This document shows, piece by piece, positions 11,192 to 21,499 of a DNA stretch of 64,000 bases. This DNA is from Amoeboaphelidium protococcarum (taxonomy: Eukaryota; Aphelidiomycota; Aphelidea): the NCBI GenBank assembly GCA_023515745.1, contig JALECJ010000001.1, positions 496,001 to 560,000 of the forward strand. The letters run 5' to 3'. The notes beneath the pieces were generated by a model, which was not told where the DNA came from, did no database searches, and saw only the letters and a list, made by a program, of their open reading frames with translations. The stretch's first letter is position 1. Every line of letters starts with the position of its first letter. Made by a program: the position numbers and the translations under genes.

Positions 11192-11904
11192 AGCTGGTAA
11201 TGTTTTTTACAAGGGTCAAGACGTCACTTCTTATGATGAGTCATGATACTTGATAATAGACAAAAGCCACACGGCGTATATAATTGATATTTATTGTTTC
11301 ATTTCATTGATATATTTCAACAAACTGCAGTCCACACTGGGTGGAAGGCAACAGTTGTTGGTAATTATTGGTAATTTTGGTAATAATTTATCTGATTGCG
11401 TTACTGTCGACCATTTGGACCACTTCTTAATACATGAGGACGCCCTACAAGTGTAGTATATTAACAAGTGTAGTATATGAATGACATACATATAAGATTA
11501 CCTGGAGATTTGCAGTTGAGAATATTAATGAAGAGAAAAGAAATCTGCTGCGGAATTTCAATTTATAGTGGAGAACAGCTCATCATGACTTTGACTGATA
11601 TCATTGCTGATTCAAAAAGCAAGTCATAGAACACTAGTGCGTCAGAGCTGTTCTAATACATCTATTGTTGCTAAGTCTAATATATGAAGGTGTACGGCAA
11701 ACTAAAGTAATGTTGTCGGGACGCGTAAAACTATGCAATAACGCGTTATCAACATTCAAACGTTATTGTCAACCATTAATAAATTGGAATAATAGTGAAG
11801 ATGTATTGGAATTAGAATTCAAAAAGTACCAAAAGTCATCAGTGTAAATAAAATCAAGTTATAAAAAAAACATTTAAATTCAAATCAAGTATTCAATTTC
11901 AATT
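11192..11904. other. Gap with overlapping open frames but no callable gene
   Basis: Plus-strand frames are open over much of 11250-11850; one starts at ATG 11528 and another contains a protein-like stretch at 11600-11845. Because only UGA stops translation, such open frames are expected by chance, and the two overlap in different registers. I recognise no family and call no gene. The right part is the 3' flank of the gene at 11905. Confidence 0.4.
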
Positions 11905-12243
11905 TCAAATCAAGCCATCATGGGCATCTTTAGAATAAAAGTCCTCCTCATCGTCTTTATCCAGAATTCGCACAGGATGCAAGTTATACCATTGATTATC
12001 ACTGCGAGGCATAGTTCTATGGAATATGTCATTCAACGAAATCACCATAGCCTTGAAGAAATTTAGCGCTTCAGCATAGCCAGCAGTGCGCTTCAGGCTT
12101 TCGAGTGAGCATACATCCATGAACAGCCTATCAGATCTGAACTAGGACACGCGATTTAAGCTCAGATTATCGTTCCCATTGCGAACCTTCTTCAGGAAAT
12201 CGATCACATTGGTACACTGCACGAATCGCAAAACTTAATGCAT
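11905..12243 (-). CDS. Unknown 112-aa protein
   Basis: ATG 12243 to TGA 11907-11905. The protein reads MHQVLRFVQCTNVIDFLKKV, then SLNRVSQFRSDRLFMDV, a block SLESLKRTAGYAEALNFFKAM, and an acidic end. The frame stays open upstream of this ATG, so a longer or spliced form is possible. Middle residues are loosely reminiscent of a PUB-type helical domain (N-x-F ... L-x-x-x-GY) but not enough to assign. It is divergent from the fusion enzyme at 12492, with 248 bp between them. Confidence 0.5.
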
Positions 12244-12491
12244 CACCTTTCCATCACTTCCAACACAAGGGCTTTACTATGCAAAAAGCGAATTTGTTAC
12301 TATATAACGAGCTTTTGTGTGAGGTGAGCCCGTTGCCTAACAACCGCCGGTGCTGATTACCGAAATATATAAGATGTTGATGTTGATACTACCTCTTAGT
12401 CAATTTATGGAAGTTTCAACTTTTGCGATTTTGACTCATTGTAAAGCTTTATCAAATTTTTACAGTATAACAGCATTTTTAAAATCTAAAG

Positions 12492-14546
12492 ATGCAGCAG
12501 CAAGGAGAGCCTTTAAACGTTGTCATCCCGATGGGAGGTATTGGTTCAAGATTTGCAAAGAATGGGTATCGTCATCCTAAGCCTCTGATTAATATTGTGG
12601 GACGTCCGATGATTTTGTGGCTGATTGATAACCTCAAGTTGACATCGATGGATACTATCTGGATTGGGTTGAATTCTGGCATTGAACAAGAGTTTCAAGT
12701 ATCCGATTTGGTCCGCAAGGAGCTGAGAGAGCGCAAGTAGAATATTCCCAACGTCAAATGCGTCAAACTGAACTTTGATACTAGAGGTGCTGCCGAGACG
12801 TTGTATATCATACTCTAGTCTATGACTGCTGATGAGAAGGCCAGGAAGACGATATCTCTTGATTGCGATACCATTTACTTTACTGATATTTTGAGCAAGT
12901 TTCGCGCCTTGCCAACCAACCAATCTGCCTGCTTCTACTTTAATGATGATCAAGATAAACCAGTGTTCTCTTACATATCTCTAGATGCTGACTAAAAGAT
13001 AACAGAGATCAAGGAGAAGGTGAAGATATCTTCCAATGCTAATACGGGTGCGTACGCGTTTGCCTCTGCTCGCCTGCTGGAGAGGTATTGTGTCAAAATT
13101 TTGGATTCAGGTATTGGATCATCTGGAGAGTATTACACGTCCAATGTGATAAGTTAGATGATTACTGATGGTGAGCATTTCATAGGAATTTTCGTGGATA
13201 GCTTTGCGTGTGTTGGGACTCCTTGGTAGCTAGACCAGTTTCTGGCACATGTCAAGTTGAACCCACAATTGGTCAAAAGTCGCCGATTCTGTTTCGATTT
13301 GGACAATACATTGGTGACTCTCCCTGCTGTAGCTGATGATTACACAACAGTCTAGCCGCTATACAGAAATATCAAACTTGTACAGGAACTCAAGGCGGCA
13401 GGCCATTACATCATAATTGCCACTGCGCGTCGCATGAAAACTCACAATGGAAACGTGGGTGCTATCATTGCAGACGTTGGAATGATCACTCTGGAAACGC
13501 TGAAGAAGTTCAATATTCCATGTGATGAGTTGCACTTTGGAAAGCCATACGCTCATGTCTATGTTGATGATCTGGCTGTGAACGCCATAATTGATACTGA
13601 GCGCGAGTTGGGATGGAGCAGAGGTAATTAGGTGGATGCTGATTTGAAGAAAATGAACCTGGTCCATCCTCGCTCCTGTAATACTATTCAAGTTATAGAT
13701 GATGTCGTCATAAAGTCTAGTGTAAGTGATAGATTTATCGGAGAAGTATTTTACTATGAGAACATACCAGAGTCCATCAAACATCTATTTCCAAAAGTGT
13801 TGAGCGTTGACAAGTCTGATACTAAGCATATGCAAATCCGTGTAGAAAGAGTGAAAGGCGTCACTTGCTCCCATCTTTTGACCAATCGTTGTCTTACTGA
13901 GGGACGCTTCTAGTTGGTAATGAAGGCTTTGCAATCTCTGCACCAGGCGTAAGATTCTCCTGAGTAAGGACAATAAGTGGACATTTCTTCTAATTACACG
14001 AGTAAACTAAGGCAGCGTTATGAAGAGCATAAAAGCACGTACTCAAAGCTGGGCAAAAACGCAAAGCACATGGATTATCTGTTCAGTAGTTTGTGCCAGT
14101 ATCTGGACAGTTATGTATAGTCGGGCCGTGTGATGCGATCCAGTGTAATTCACGGTGATCCTGTGTTTTCTAACATTTTGCTAACCAACGATGGCGAAGT
14201 CAAGTTTATTGATATGCGCGGATTATAAGGTAATACACCTACTCTACAAGGTGATATAATGTATGATTTAGCCAAAGTTTATCAATCGCTGTGGGGATAC
14301 GATTTTGTTCTCATCGACAAGTATCCGCTTGAGAGTAAAGATGTTGAATCCTTGGCCACATTGCGTGATGCTTTTAGGGATTCAGTCACCAAGATGTACA
14401 AAATCTCGAAATTTAGAGATATTGAAATGATCTGCGCCAGTCTGCTCTTCTCCCTGATCCCTCTTCATGATGAACACGATCATCAGATCACATTCATGAA
14501 GATGTGCGAGTCCATTGTCTTTCCTTTTGGTGTTGATTTGAAATGA
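12492..14546 (+). CDS. Trifunctional fusion: nucleotidyltransferase + HAD phosphatase + APH/choline-kinase-like kinase
   Basis: One 684-aa exon, ATG 12492 to TGA 14544-14546. Residues 1-250 form a sugar/choline-phosphate nucleotidyltransferase: VVIPMGGIGSRFAKNGYRHPKPLI with the pyrophosphorylase loop and lysine, then an SLDCDTIYF metal-site Asp. Residues about 262-375 are a HAD hydrolase: motif I FDLDNTLVT and a VYVDDLAVN Asp pair. Residues about 385-684 resemble APH/choline kinases: VIHGDPVFSNILL (catalytic HGD...N) near residue 553 and VKFIDMRG (metal Asp). Such enzymes activate polar head groups or sugars for surface polymers. The order suggests successive phosphorylation, dephosphorylation and nucleotide activation on one polypeptide; the substrate is inference. 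It converges on the RING gene with 72 bp between stops. Confidence 0.85.
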
Positions 14547-14618
14547 TGAATAGAATATATTTAAAATTAAAAAAGCGTTAGCATTCAGCGAATTTAATAA
14601 TATTGACATAGAATCCAT

Positions 14619-15092
14619 TCAAGAGTACATTGATGAGAAATGGTCTTGCTCTTCAGCATCAGCATCGCGTTTGGCCATTTGCTCCATCTCCTTCATCTGG
14701 TTATAAGAGAAGTTATTACTTGGATACTCCCGTCTACACGTAAATCAAACATAAGATCAATGTTACATATTTCGTTGAATACAATCAAGAATAACGTACC
14801 TGCAGCATGGACAAGTGGCGTGAAGTTATAGCCATTTCTAAATGCAATCCACATCAAACACATGTGAGCAAGGTAATCGCTTCAGGATAACTTTTTGGGC
14901 GGCTTTCTGCTCTTAATCATTAGTCTTGTTAGGATCTATGAACTCTGTGAAATCCTACTGACAAATGTAACAGCACCAGTTCAAGTCATCAACATCCTTC
15001 AAAGTCACAGTTTCCAGGTGAGAGATGAAATCACGGTTAGCTGGCGGGATACCCTTGGACTGCTCCTCCAACTAACTCATCCACTCCTGCAT
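14619..15092 (-). CDS. RING-H2 E3 ubiquitin ligase, RNF126/RNF115-like C-terminal part
   Basis: Two exons: 14800-15092 and 14619-14733, with a 66-nt intron (14734-14799, GTACGT...GTGTAG) splitting an Arg codon directly after the last RING cysteines. The RING has CCYICQQDF, then PCSHVFDVDCIQKWL, then CPCCR, i.e. the C3H2C3 spacing. A segment PANRDFISHLETVTL before the RING matches the region preceding the RING in RNF126-type ligases. From ATG 15092 the protein is 135 aa. The frame is open and protein-like for at least 40 more codons upstream (DIINQLGNVG...), so the real start, perhaps with another intron, is uncertain. Confidence 0.83.
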
Positions 15093-15369
15093 AAATGAAC
15101 CCGCCGGATTACTTTCCTTTACATTATGATCACCTACATTCCCTAATTGATTTATTATATCATTTTAATAATAAACTTTTAAAGCCAAGACTTACTAAAA
15201 TAACTAGCCATTATGACTAATGACGCGTATAGATAGATAAGGTGAGACAAAACGGTAAAATTACAAATTGAATGCAATGCGGCAAAAGGAAAAGTTCAAG
15301 TGACAGAATACAAACCAGGCAAGAACGATGGCTGAGACAACAAATTCATTTTACACAGTCACTAAATGT

Positions 15370-15789
15370 TCACTTCTTAGAACGCGCGTTGTTTCCTGCA
15401 GCTGTTTTAGAGCTGTCGATCTTTGCATTGGACTTTGAACGGCCGGCAGCTTTCTACCACTGGAGCGGATTCTTGTTGAGAAACGGCCACGGTGGAGTGA
15501 TCAACTACATTTATAAAATTTGCCGAGATATTATCTCCTTTCACTAAGAGAATCAAGAACTTACAATAGCACTTATAACCATTCCGGCTAACAGTGTGTA
15601 CCACATGACATGTAACGACTGAGTAACAAATCCAAGTGTAAACGCTAATACCTACACTACGCCCACAGTATAACAGTATCAAAGACATTCAGAATTTGTA
15701 AAAACTCAAAATCCCACCCCTGATGCGTTCAGAATCCAAAAATTGAGTTTATCTGCAAGTTTCTATCCTTCAAAGTCTATAGGGAACAT
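15370..15789 (-). CDS. SPCS1: Signal peptidase complex subunit 1 (SPC12)
   Basis: Small ER membrane subunit of signal peptidase. Three exons: 15718-15789, 15565-15651 and 15370-15504, with introns of 66 nt (15652-15717) and 60 nt (15505-15564). The protein is 97 aa: MFPIDFEGQKLADKL, a helical hairpin of two membrane segments, ITPPWPFLNKNPLQW, and a basic tail. Splicing as given reproduces the family's residue spacing from GQKLA to PPWP without gaps, which supports the unusual first donor GTGGGA. The ATG three codons before the conserved Asp-Phe is the obvious start. TGA stop at 15372-15370. Confidence 0.93.
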
Positions 15790-16087
15790 TTTCTTCAGTA
15801 ATATTAATAGATCTTGGTGCTTAATTGTTTATTGAGAATAATCGCACACACCTAAAGATATAACGGAGCTACTATTTTATGGCGGAATAACACTCGGTCA
15901 AGCACAAAAAGAGCGCCAAAGCGCGTACTGAACAACTCTCCAATGTTGGATCACAAGAAGTCGTAGTAGATAAAACAACCAACTTAAATGCATGTCGCAA
16001 AAGAATAAAATTATTTTAAGTATCCATAATGTCAATTGTCAAATAATATATACCATATAGTAGTGGGTAAAGTGAGACATTGGAGTG
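15790..16087. other. Intergenic, SPCS1 promoter side
   Basis: AT-rich DNA upstream of SPCS1 on the minus strand. No coding frame with family resemblance and no structured repeat is seen. Confidence 0.5.
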
Positions 16088-16312
16088 TCAAAGTTGAGTA
16101 AACAGATAGAAATTACTGTACGAAAGTGCTTGACAACGCTCAGAGTGAAACCAAAATCTTTCTTGAGCGAGACCGAGACCATATTTTGTTTCTGTTGTTA
16201 TATCGACCACGTACGTATATTGAAGTTGGTTCATTATTTTGGATAATAATTCTATGGACTCTGCCACAATGAATGGCAATGATAAAGATGTAATTTATAC
16301 TTTAGATTTCAT
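16088..16312 (-). CDS. Unrecognised 74-aa frame
   Basis: ATG 16312 to TGA 16090-16088. It begins MKSKVQITSLSLPFIVAESI and has mixed hydrophobic and aromatic composition, without a motif I know. It is divergent from the RhoGEF gene starting 79 bp away at 16391, so it could equally be the promoter of that gene. Length alone is weak support under this code. Confidence 0.25.
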
Positions 16313-16390
16313 AGATTTATTAACTTATTAACACTATATTTGTATGTGTGGTTCATTGTCGTGGCCTGGCCAGTTGCCGACCCGTCATTG

Positions 16391-19300
16391 ATGTCTCAAG
16401 ATCCGTATGCATCACTCCTTGAGTCATTGTATCACTTTAGACTGTTAGTATAGATGATATCTGTCTCTGACTTGTAAATCTATCAGAAATACTAATTTAG
16501 TTTTATCTCTGTCTTCATAGCGAATGAGTATCGAGAGATGTACATGATACTGACTGATTGGATTGCATACTGCTTGAGATGGACCACCATGTAATAATTC
16601 TAGACTTTGTAGCCGATACTGTCATCATAACATTACAAATAGTCGCAGTCATAGTAGATGAAAGATGGACTTACATCATCTGATAGCAAAGCTGCTCCTC
16701 CGCCACTACCATCTAAGCCGCATCTGCCTCCTAAACGAGGATCCTCCCTGAATAAGAATATTGGCACTGGCGGGGATACTTAATAAGGCCGTCCTAAAGA
16801 TGAGTTGGTTAATGCTCTTGAGACTCTTCTTGAAAATAAAGGAAATACATTTACTGTGGACAGTCAAAGTAATTAGTAAGTAATATCTGTTAGGGGAGAC
16901 GATGTGGAGCGGAAAATTACTCTTGGTCAGGGATTCTAATTGAATGATGGTAATAGTAGTAGCAGCACTTCTCGAAGGGACCGGGGTGATTCGGAGCTCA
17001 GTGATAAGTTGGGAGAACTTTACGAATATGGAGAATCAGTTGGTAATTCATCTGTGGCCACTCAATCGACTCTGATTCAATAATCTTTTAATTCATCGTC
17101 TATTCTACAGCCAGTTTAACAGTTGAGTATCAGCTCTGAGGCGGAGAGTTCAACTCTGAGTAAAGTAGTGAATAGGAGTCCGATCAAGATTTTAGGCCAG
17201 GAAGAATCGGAGTTTTAGTATTAAATCATAAATGAGATGGCTGATGATACTCTTGCACTTGCTGATGCTATTGAAGGTGGTCAATTGACTTCAGGTGGAG
17301 ATTTGGATACATCTCAGATTCGCCAGATGGCTGAATAGTAAGCTGCTGCTCTTCAAATTGCAAATTAAGCTCAGCAGTAAGTCACAGGATCCAGTAAACC
17401 GTCAGTCAGTGATATATCTCCTGATAAACGCAAGAAAATGATTCAAGTCAGGTAGTTTATATTCCGAGAAATATATGAGACGGAACGGAATTATGTTGCC
17501 AACTTATCCATCGTGCTGAAGTAGTTCAAGGCTCCTCTGATTCGTGCGGCTTTAGGATTATCCAGTGACAAAGAGGTAAAGGCGTCTGCCAGTGGCGAGT
17601 CTCTTGCAACGATGAGCTCCCAGCACTCGGATAACACTAAGGGCACACATTTGTCTGGTGAAAGTTCACATAGACCAATGCATTTAGGCGCAAGTAACTC
17701 TTCTGCTCCCGTAAAACCGATTATCCCAATGGTTGATATCAAGATTATTTTCGCGTGGATTGAAGAGCTCTCTGAATTTAGCAAGACATTTTGCGAAGAA
17801 ATGGACAAAGTTGTGTAATAGTTAGATTATAGTGAACAGACATGGGAGAGAGTGTATTAAGGGGATACTGTTACTGATTAAGAACTGAGTCTGGTGAAAA
17901 GTGTCGGAAAGTTTTTTATTGAGCATTACGACGGTCTGAAGTTGTACCTGAAGTTTGTGGATAATTACAGTGCTGCTAAAGAAGCTATTAGGCGAAGTGA
18001 TGAGAACAGTGCTGCATACAGAGTATTCATTGCCGAGTGTCTTAAGAACAAGGATTTCTAAAAGTAAGGTATAGTCGACTTTTTGATTCTACCTATTTAG
18101 AGAGTGACCAGATATGTGCTGCTCTTGTAAGATTATAAGAAGCACATGCCTGCTGATCATCCAGACTTTGAGAATGTTGCGTCTGCACTGAATCTGCTTC
18201 GCCAGTTGGCCAATACTGTTAATGAAGTGAAAAGAAATGAAGAGGAGATGACCAGGATGTTTTTGATTGTGCGACTGGTTGAGAATATTCCTCCTACCAT
18301 CATTAGTGCACAGAGAAGATTAACTTTTGAGTGTGATTGCTTTGATGTGACCAGAGATAATATATTGAAAGCATTCAGTCCGTAGACTGTTGGTAATAGT
18401 GGATTCTCAATGGTCCCTAGTGTTGCCACTATGATGTCTACCAGTGGTTTTGATGCAACTCAATCTTCCAAGGATAGTAACAACAAGGACAAGGACTCTG
18501 CATTACTCCGTCTGTACATTTTCAATGACGTGTTTGCTGTGGCTAAAGCTAAAGGCAAGAAAAAATGGTCGAGTAAGATTGCCAGCACAGCCTCCGATCG
18601 AGATAAAGACGGATGGACATTGTTCAGAATTGGTTGGAATAAAGATGTTGATATTGTGGATCTTGACTAATTGAACCAAGGTACAGGACAACAATAGTAA
18701 CAACAAGAATCTAAGCGCTTCGGTTTTCTGTCTGGCAATTCTAATAAGTAGCAGAAAGCCCTGTTGAAGGTTGTCATTCGATAAAGTGATGCCGGGAATC
18801 CAATAGCTAGGAAGAAGTTCTTGTCAGAGTTATAGGAAGTCAACTAGGAGTATTTGCGTAATGCGCGTATCAAGTCACAACAGGCAGGTACATCACAGCT
18901 TGGAACTAATGCACTCAAGAGATCCAAGACGGTGAAGCAAGTCATTAAGGGAATGCCGTCTGTTGCGGAGAATGCATAATCCGCTCCAACTAGCCCTGTT
19001 AAACAAACTGTCGATGTTAATGTAAATGCGGAGGAGAAATAGACAAAGTCAGCTAATGCTGCAGATTCATTCTCACTTGATTTGGCTAATATCGAGAAGT
19101 TGGCTCTGGAGAGGCTGAAATCGAAAGGATCTCCGCAGAAGAATGAATCTGACCGTGCGGATGCTGAAGTCTCTGGAAGTATGTAATCTCTGTCTAATGT
19201 CACTCTACCGACAATTGAAAAGGGATCACTAAAACGTTCAACCACTATTACTGGTCATGGTCACTTTAACCGCCCTTTGCCTAGATAAAGCTCGCTCGTT

Positions 19301-20065
19301 CCCGCTAAAACGGATATACCCACTATGATGGAGCAGATTAAGTTTGAGACCTCAATGGAAGCTGGTCTCATCACCTAGAGTCCGGCTGTTGTTCACAGTG
19401 TGGCGTCCACTGGACTTGGTGTATCATTGAGTGACGATGCAAAGTCAGCGCAAGAGGTCTCTGGTTAAGATTAACAACGCAATTAGGATGGTGATGCAAC
19501 TAGTCAGCTTCCTAGACGACCGCCTCTACCATTGCCTCCACTGCCTCCTAGAAGAGTCTCGGGGAGAGCCAGTGTAGATTCCGGTACAAGTAGTCTGTAA
19601 CAAACGATTGTAGAAGATGCTGCCGAGAATGGCGAAGATTCCGTGGCTGACAATGCTGAGGCGATATCTGAAGAAGTGGATGGTGGCGCAGATAATGAGA
19701 GAATTGGTAATCTGCCAACCAAACTGAAAAAGAGACCGTCAGCGGGTAAGAATGGTACTTTATCTCGATCAATGTCAATGGGTCATAGAGTGTTATCCTA
19801 GCGTCCTAGTATCGCTGACTCGTTCGCCTCTACATCCACCTAAGCACCATCTTCCTCTCTAGCGTCATCTTCTAATGCCAACTCGCCTAGTATGACTAAT
19901 CTCAATGTATCACAAACTATGGTCACGGAGACGTTCGTGCTCGAGGTTGTTGAACCAAAGCAGAAGAATGAACTCCTCCTCCTGTGGGAACGTATCCAAA
20001 AGAAACTGAAGAATATGGAAGAAGACGCAGCAGCATAAGACGCCGAATAAGAAGAGTAGCAGTGA
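16391..20065 (+). CDS. RhoGEF with DH and PH-like domains
   Basis: Guanine-nucleotide exchange factor for Rho-family GTPases. One frame of 1224 codons, ATG 16391 to TGA 20063-20065. Residues 1-350 are mostly low-complexity, Ser- and Gln-rich. The DH domain covers about 350-665: IYETERNYVANLSIVL opens it and FLILPIQRVTRYVLLLQDYKKH is the family's signature helix; its Gln is TAG at 18098. A roughly 70-residue Ser-rich insertion lies in the first third of the DH domain. A split PH-like module follows (LLRLYIFNDVFAVAKAKGKKKW ... GWTLFRIGWN). The C-terminal 450 residues are disordered, with PPLPLPPLPPRR proline stretches that could bind SH3 domains, and a final coiled coil. At least 40 UAR codons occur. 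Confidence 0.92.
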
Positions 20066-20246
20066 AATGTATTTTTTGGTTTGCTGATTTGATATATAGA
20101 AAATTTATTCTACTTGGTTATTTTATTCTACAGAGCCTAAACTTAAATGCAATGTGGATTGTTTTCTCTTTGTTTTCTGTTTCAATATCAAACTGATTGT
20201 TATTACCTCTTCTAACCGCATTTGATTCAAATATCTTTAATTGCTT

Positions 20247-21297
20247 ATGGATATTCTTGCTGCGGCTGTTCCGCTTAATCCTTATAATTTTTAGTATGTG
20301 TCCACATTGGGAACAGGAACTTTTGGTCGAGTCATGCTTGTAATCCACTCCACATAATATTACGCTCTTAAAATATTGAAGAAATCGGAAATTATCAGAT
20401 TGAAACAAGTGGAACATATAAAGTCGGAAAAGAGTGTGCTGACAATACTGCGACATCCATTCATAGTGAACATGATGGCGAACTTTCAAGACTCTCGTAA
20501 TGTCTATATTCTGCTGGAGTATGTACCAGGAGGAGAATTGTTCTCTCATCTTCGACGGGCTGGCCGTTTCAGTAATGAAGTGGCTCGATTTTATGCAGCA
20601 GAAATAGCAAGTGCCATTGCATATATTCACTCAAAGTCCATTGTATATAGAGATTTGAAGCCAGAGAACTTGCTGCTTGACTCTGAGGGACACATTAAAA
20701 TTGCAGATTTTGGTTTCGCCAAAGTTGTGCTTGATCGAACATGGACAGTATGTGGAACACCAGGTAAGTTTTGCTGATTGATAAAATATTCACCAGTATG
20801 CTCATCATCATCTAATAAATGAAATTATCAATAATTTTGTAGAGTATCTTCCACCTGAAATCATCCAAAGTTCTGGTCATGGGAAAGCTGTGGACTGGTG
20901 GTCGTTCGGCGTGTTGATCTACGAAATGATCAACGGATTCCCACCATTCCTTGACGATTCTCCGATGGGCATTTATTAGAAGATTCTCGACGGCCGCATC
21001 GCGTGGACCGACTGGATTGAGAAGGACGCGAAAGATTTGGTGAAACGACTGCTCACGGACAAGAGTAAGCGATTGGGAAATCTTCGCGGTGGATCAGAGG
21101 AGGTGAAGAAACACAAATGGTTCAAGTCGATCGATTTCTCGCGTCTTGAAGCTCGGCAGATTGCAGCACCGTTTCGGCCCAATGTCCAGCATGCCGGTGA
21201 TACTCGCAACTTTGACAAGTATGAAGAAGTGGACATCACGCAGGAGATTGGCGACAATTCTCCTGATGCCTATGGGGCCGCTTTTATAGACTTTTGA
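20247..21297 (+). CDS. cAMP-dependent protein kinase catalytic subunit
   Basis: AGC kinase, 323 aa, in two exons (20247-20763 and 20843-21297) with a 79-nt intron (GTAAGT...TTTTGTAG) splitting the Glu codon of the APE-type motif. Visible elements: glycine loop [15 protein letters not shown] lysine, [11 protein letters not shown] catalytic loop, ADFGFAKVV, activation loop [14 protein letters not shown], and [14 protein letters not shown]. The C-terminal AGC tail (FDKYEE...) and terminal Phe (FIDF) are present. Typical length for PKA-C. The Pro in YLPPE replaces the usual Ala. It would act downstream of cAMP with a regulatory subunit not in this window. Confidence 0.95.
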
Positions 21298-21499
21298 CTT
21301 TGTGTGTACGTACTGTATATATTTTGTTATTTTAATAAATAGATATTTGTTAATCTATATATATATTTGGAGTCATTTTCTTTACTCTGAAAGATCAGAG
21401 AGAGATCTGACCATCTTCTTTCCCCATGTGCCTCCTTCTTGTCACTTTTAAAACCATAAATTCTAGTAATTAGAAAGTTTTCATATTTCGAAGAATAGA

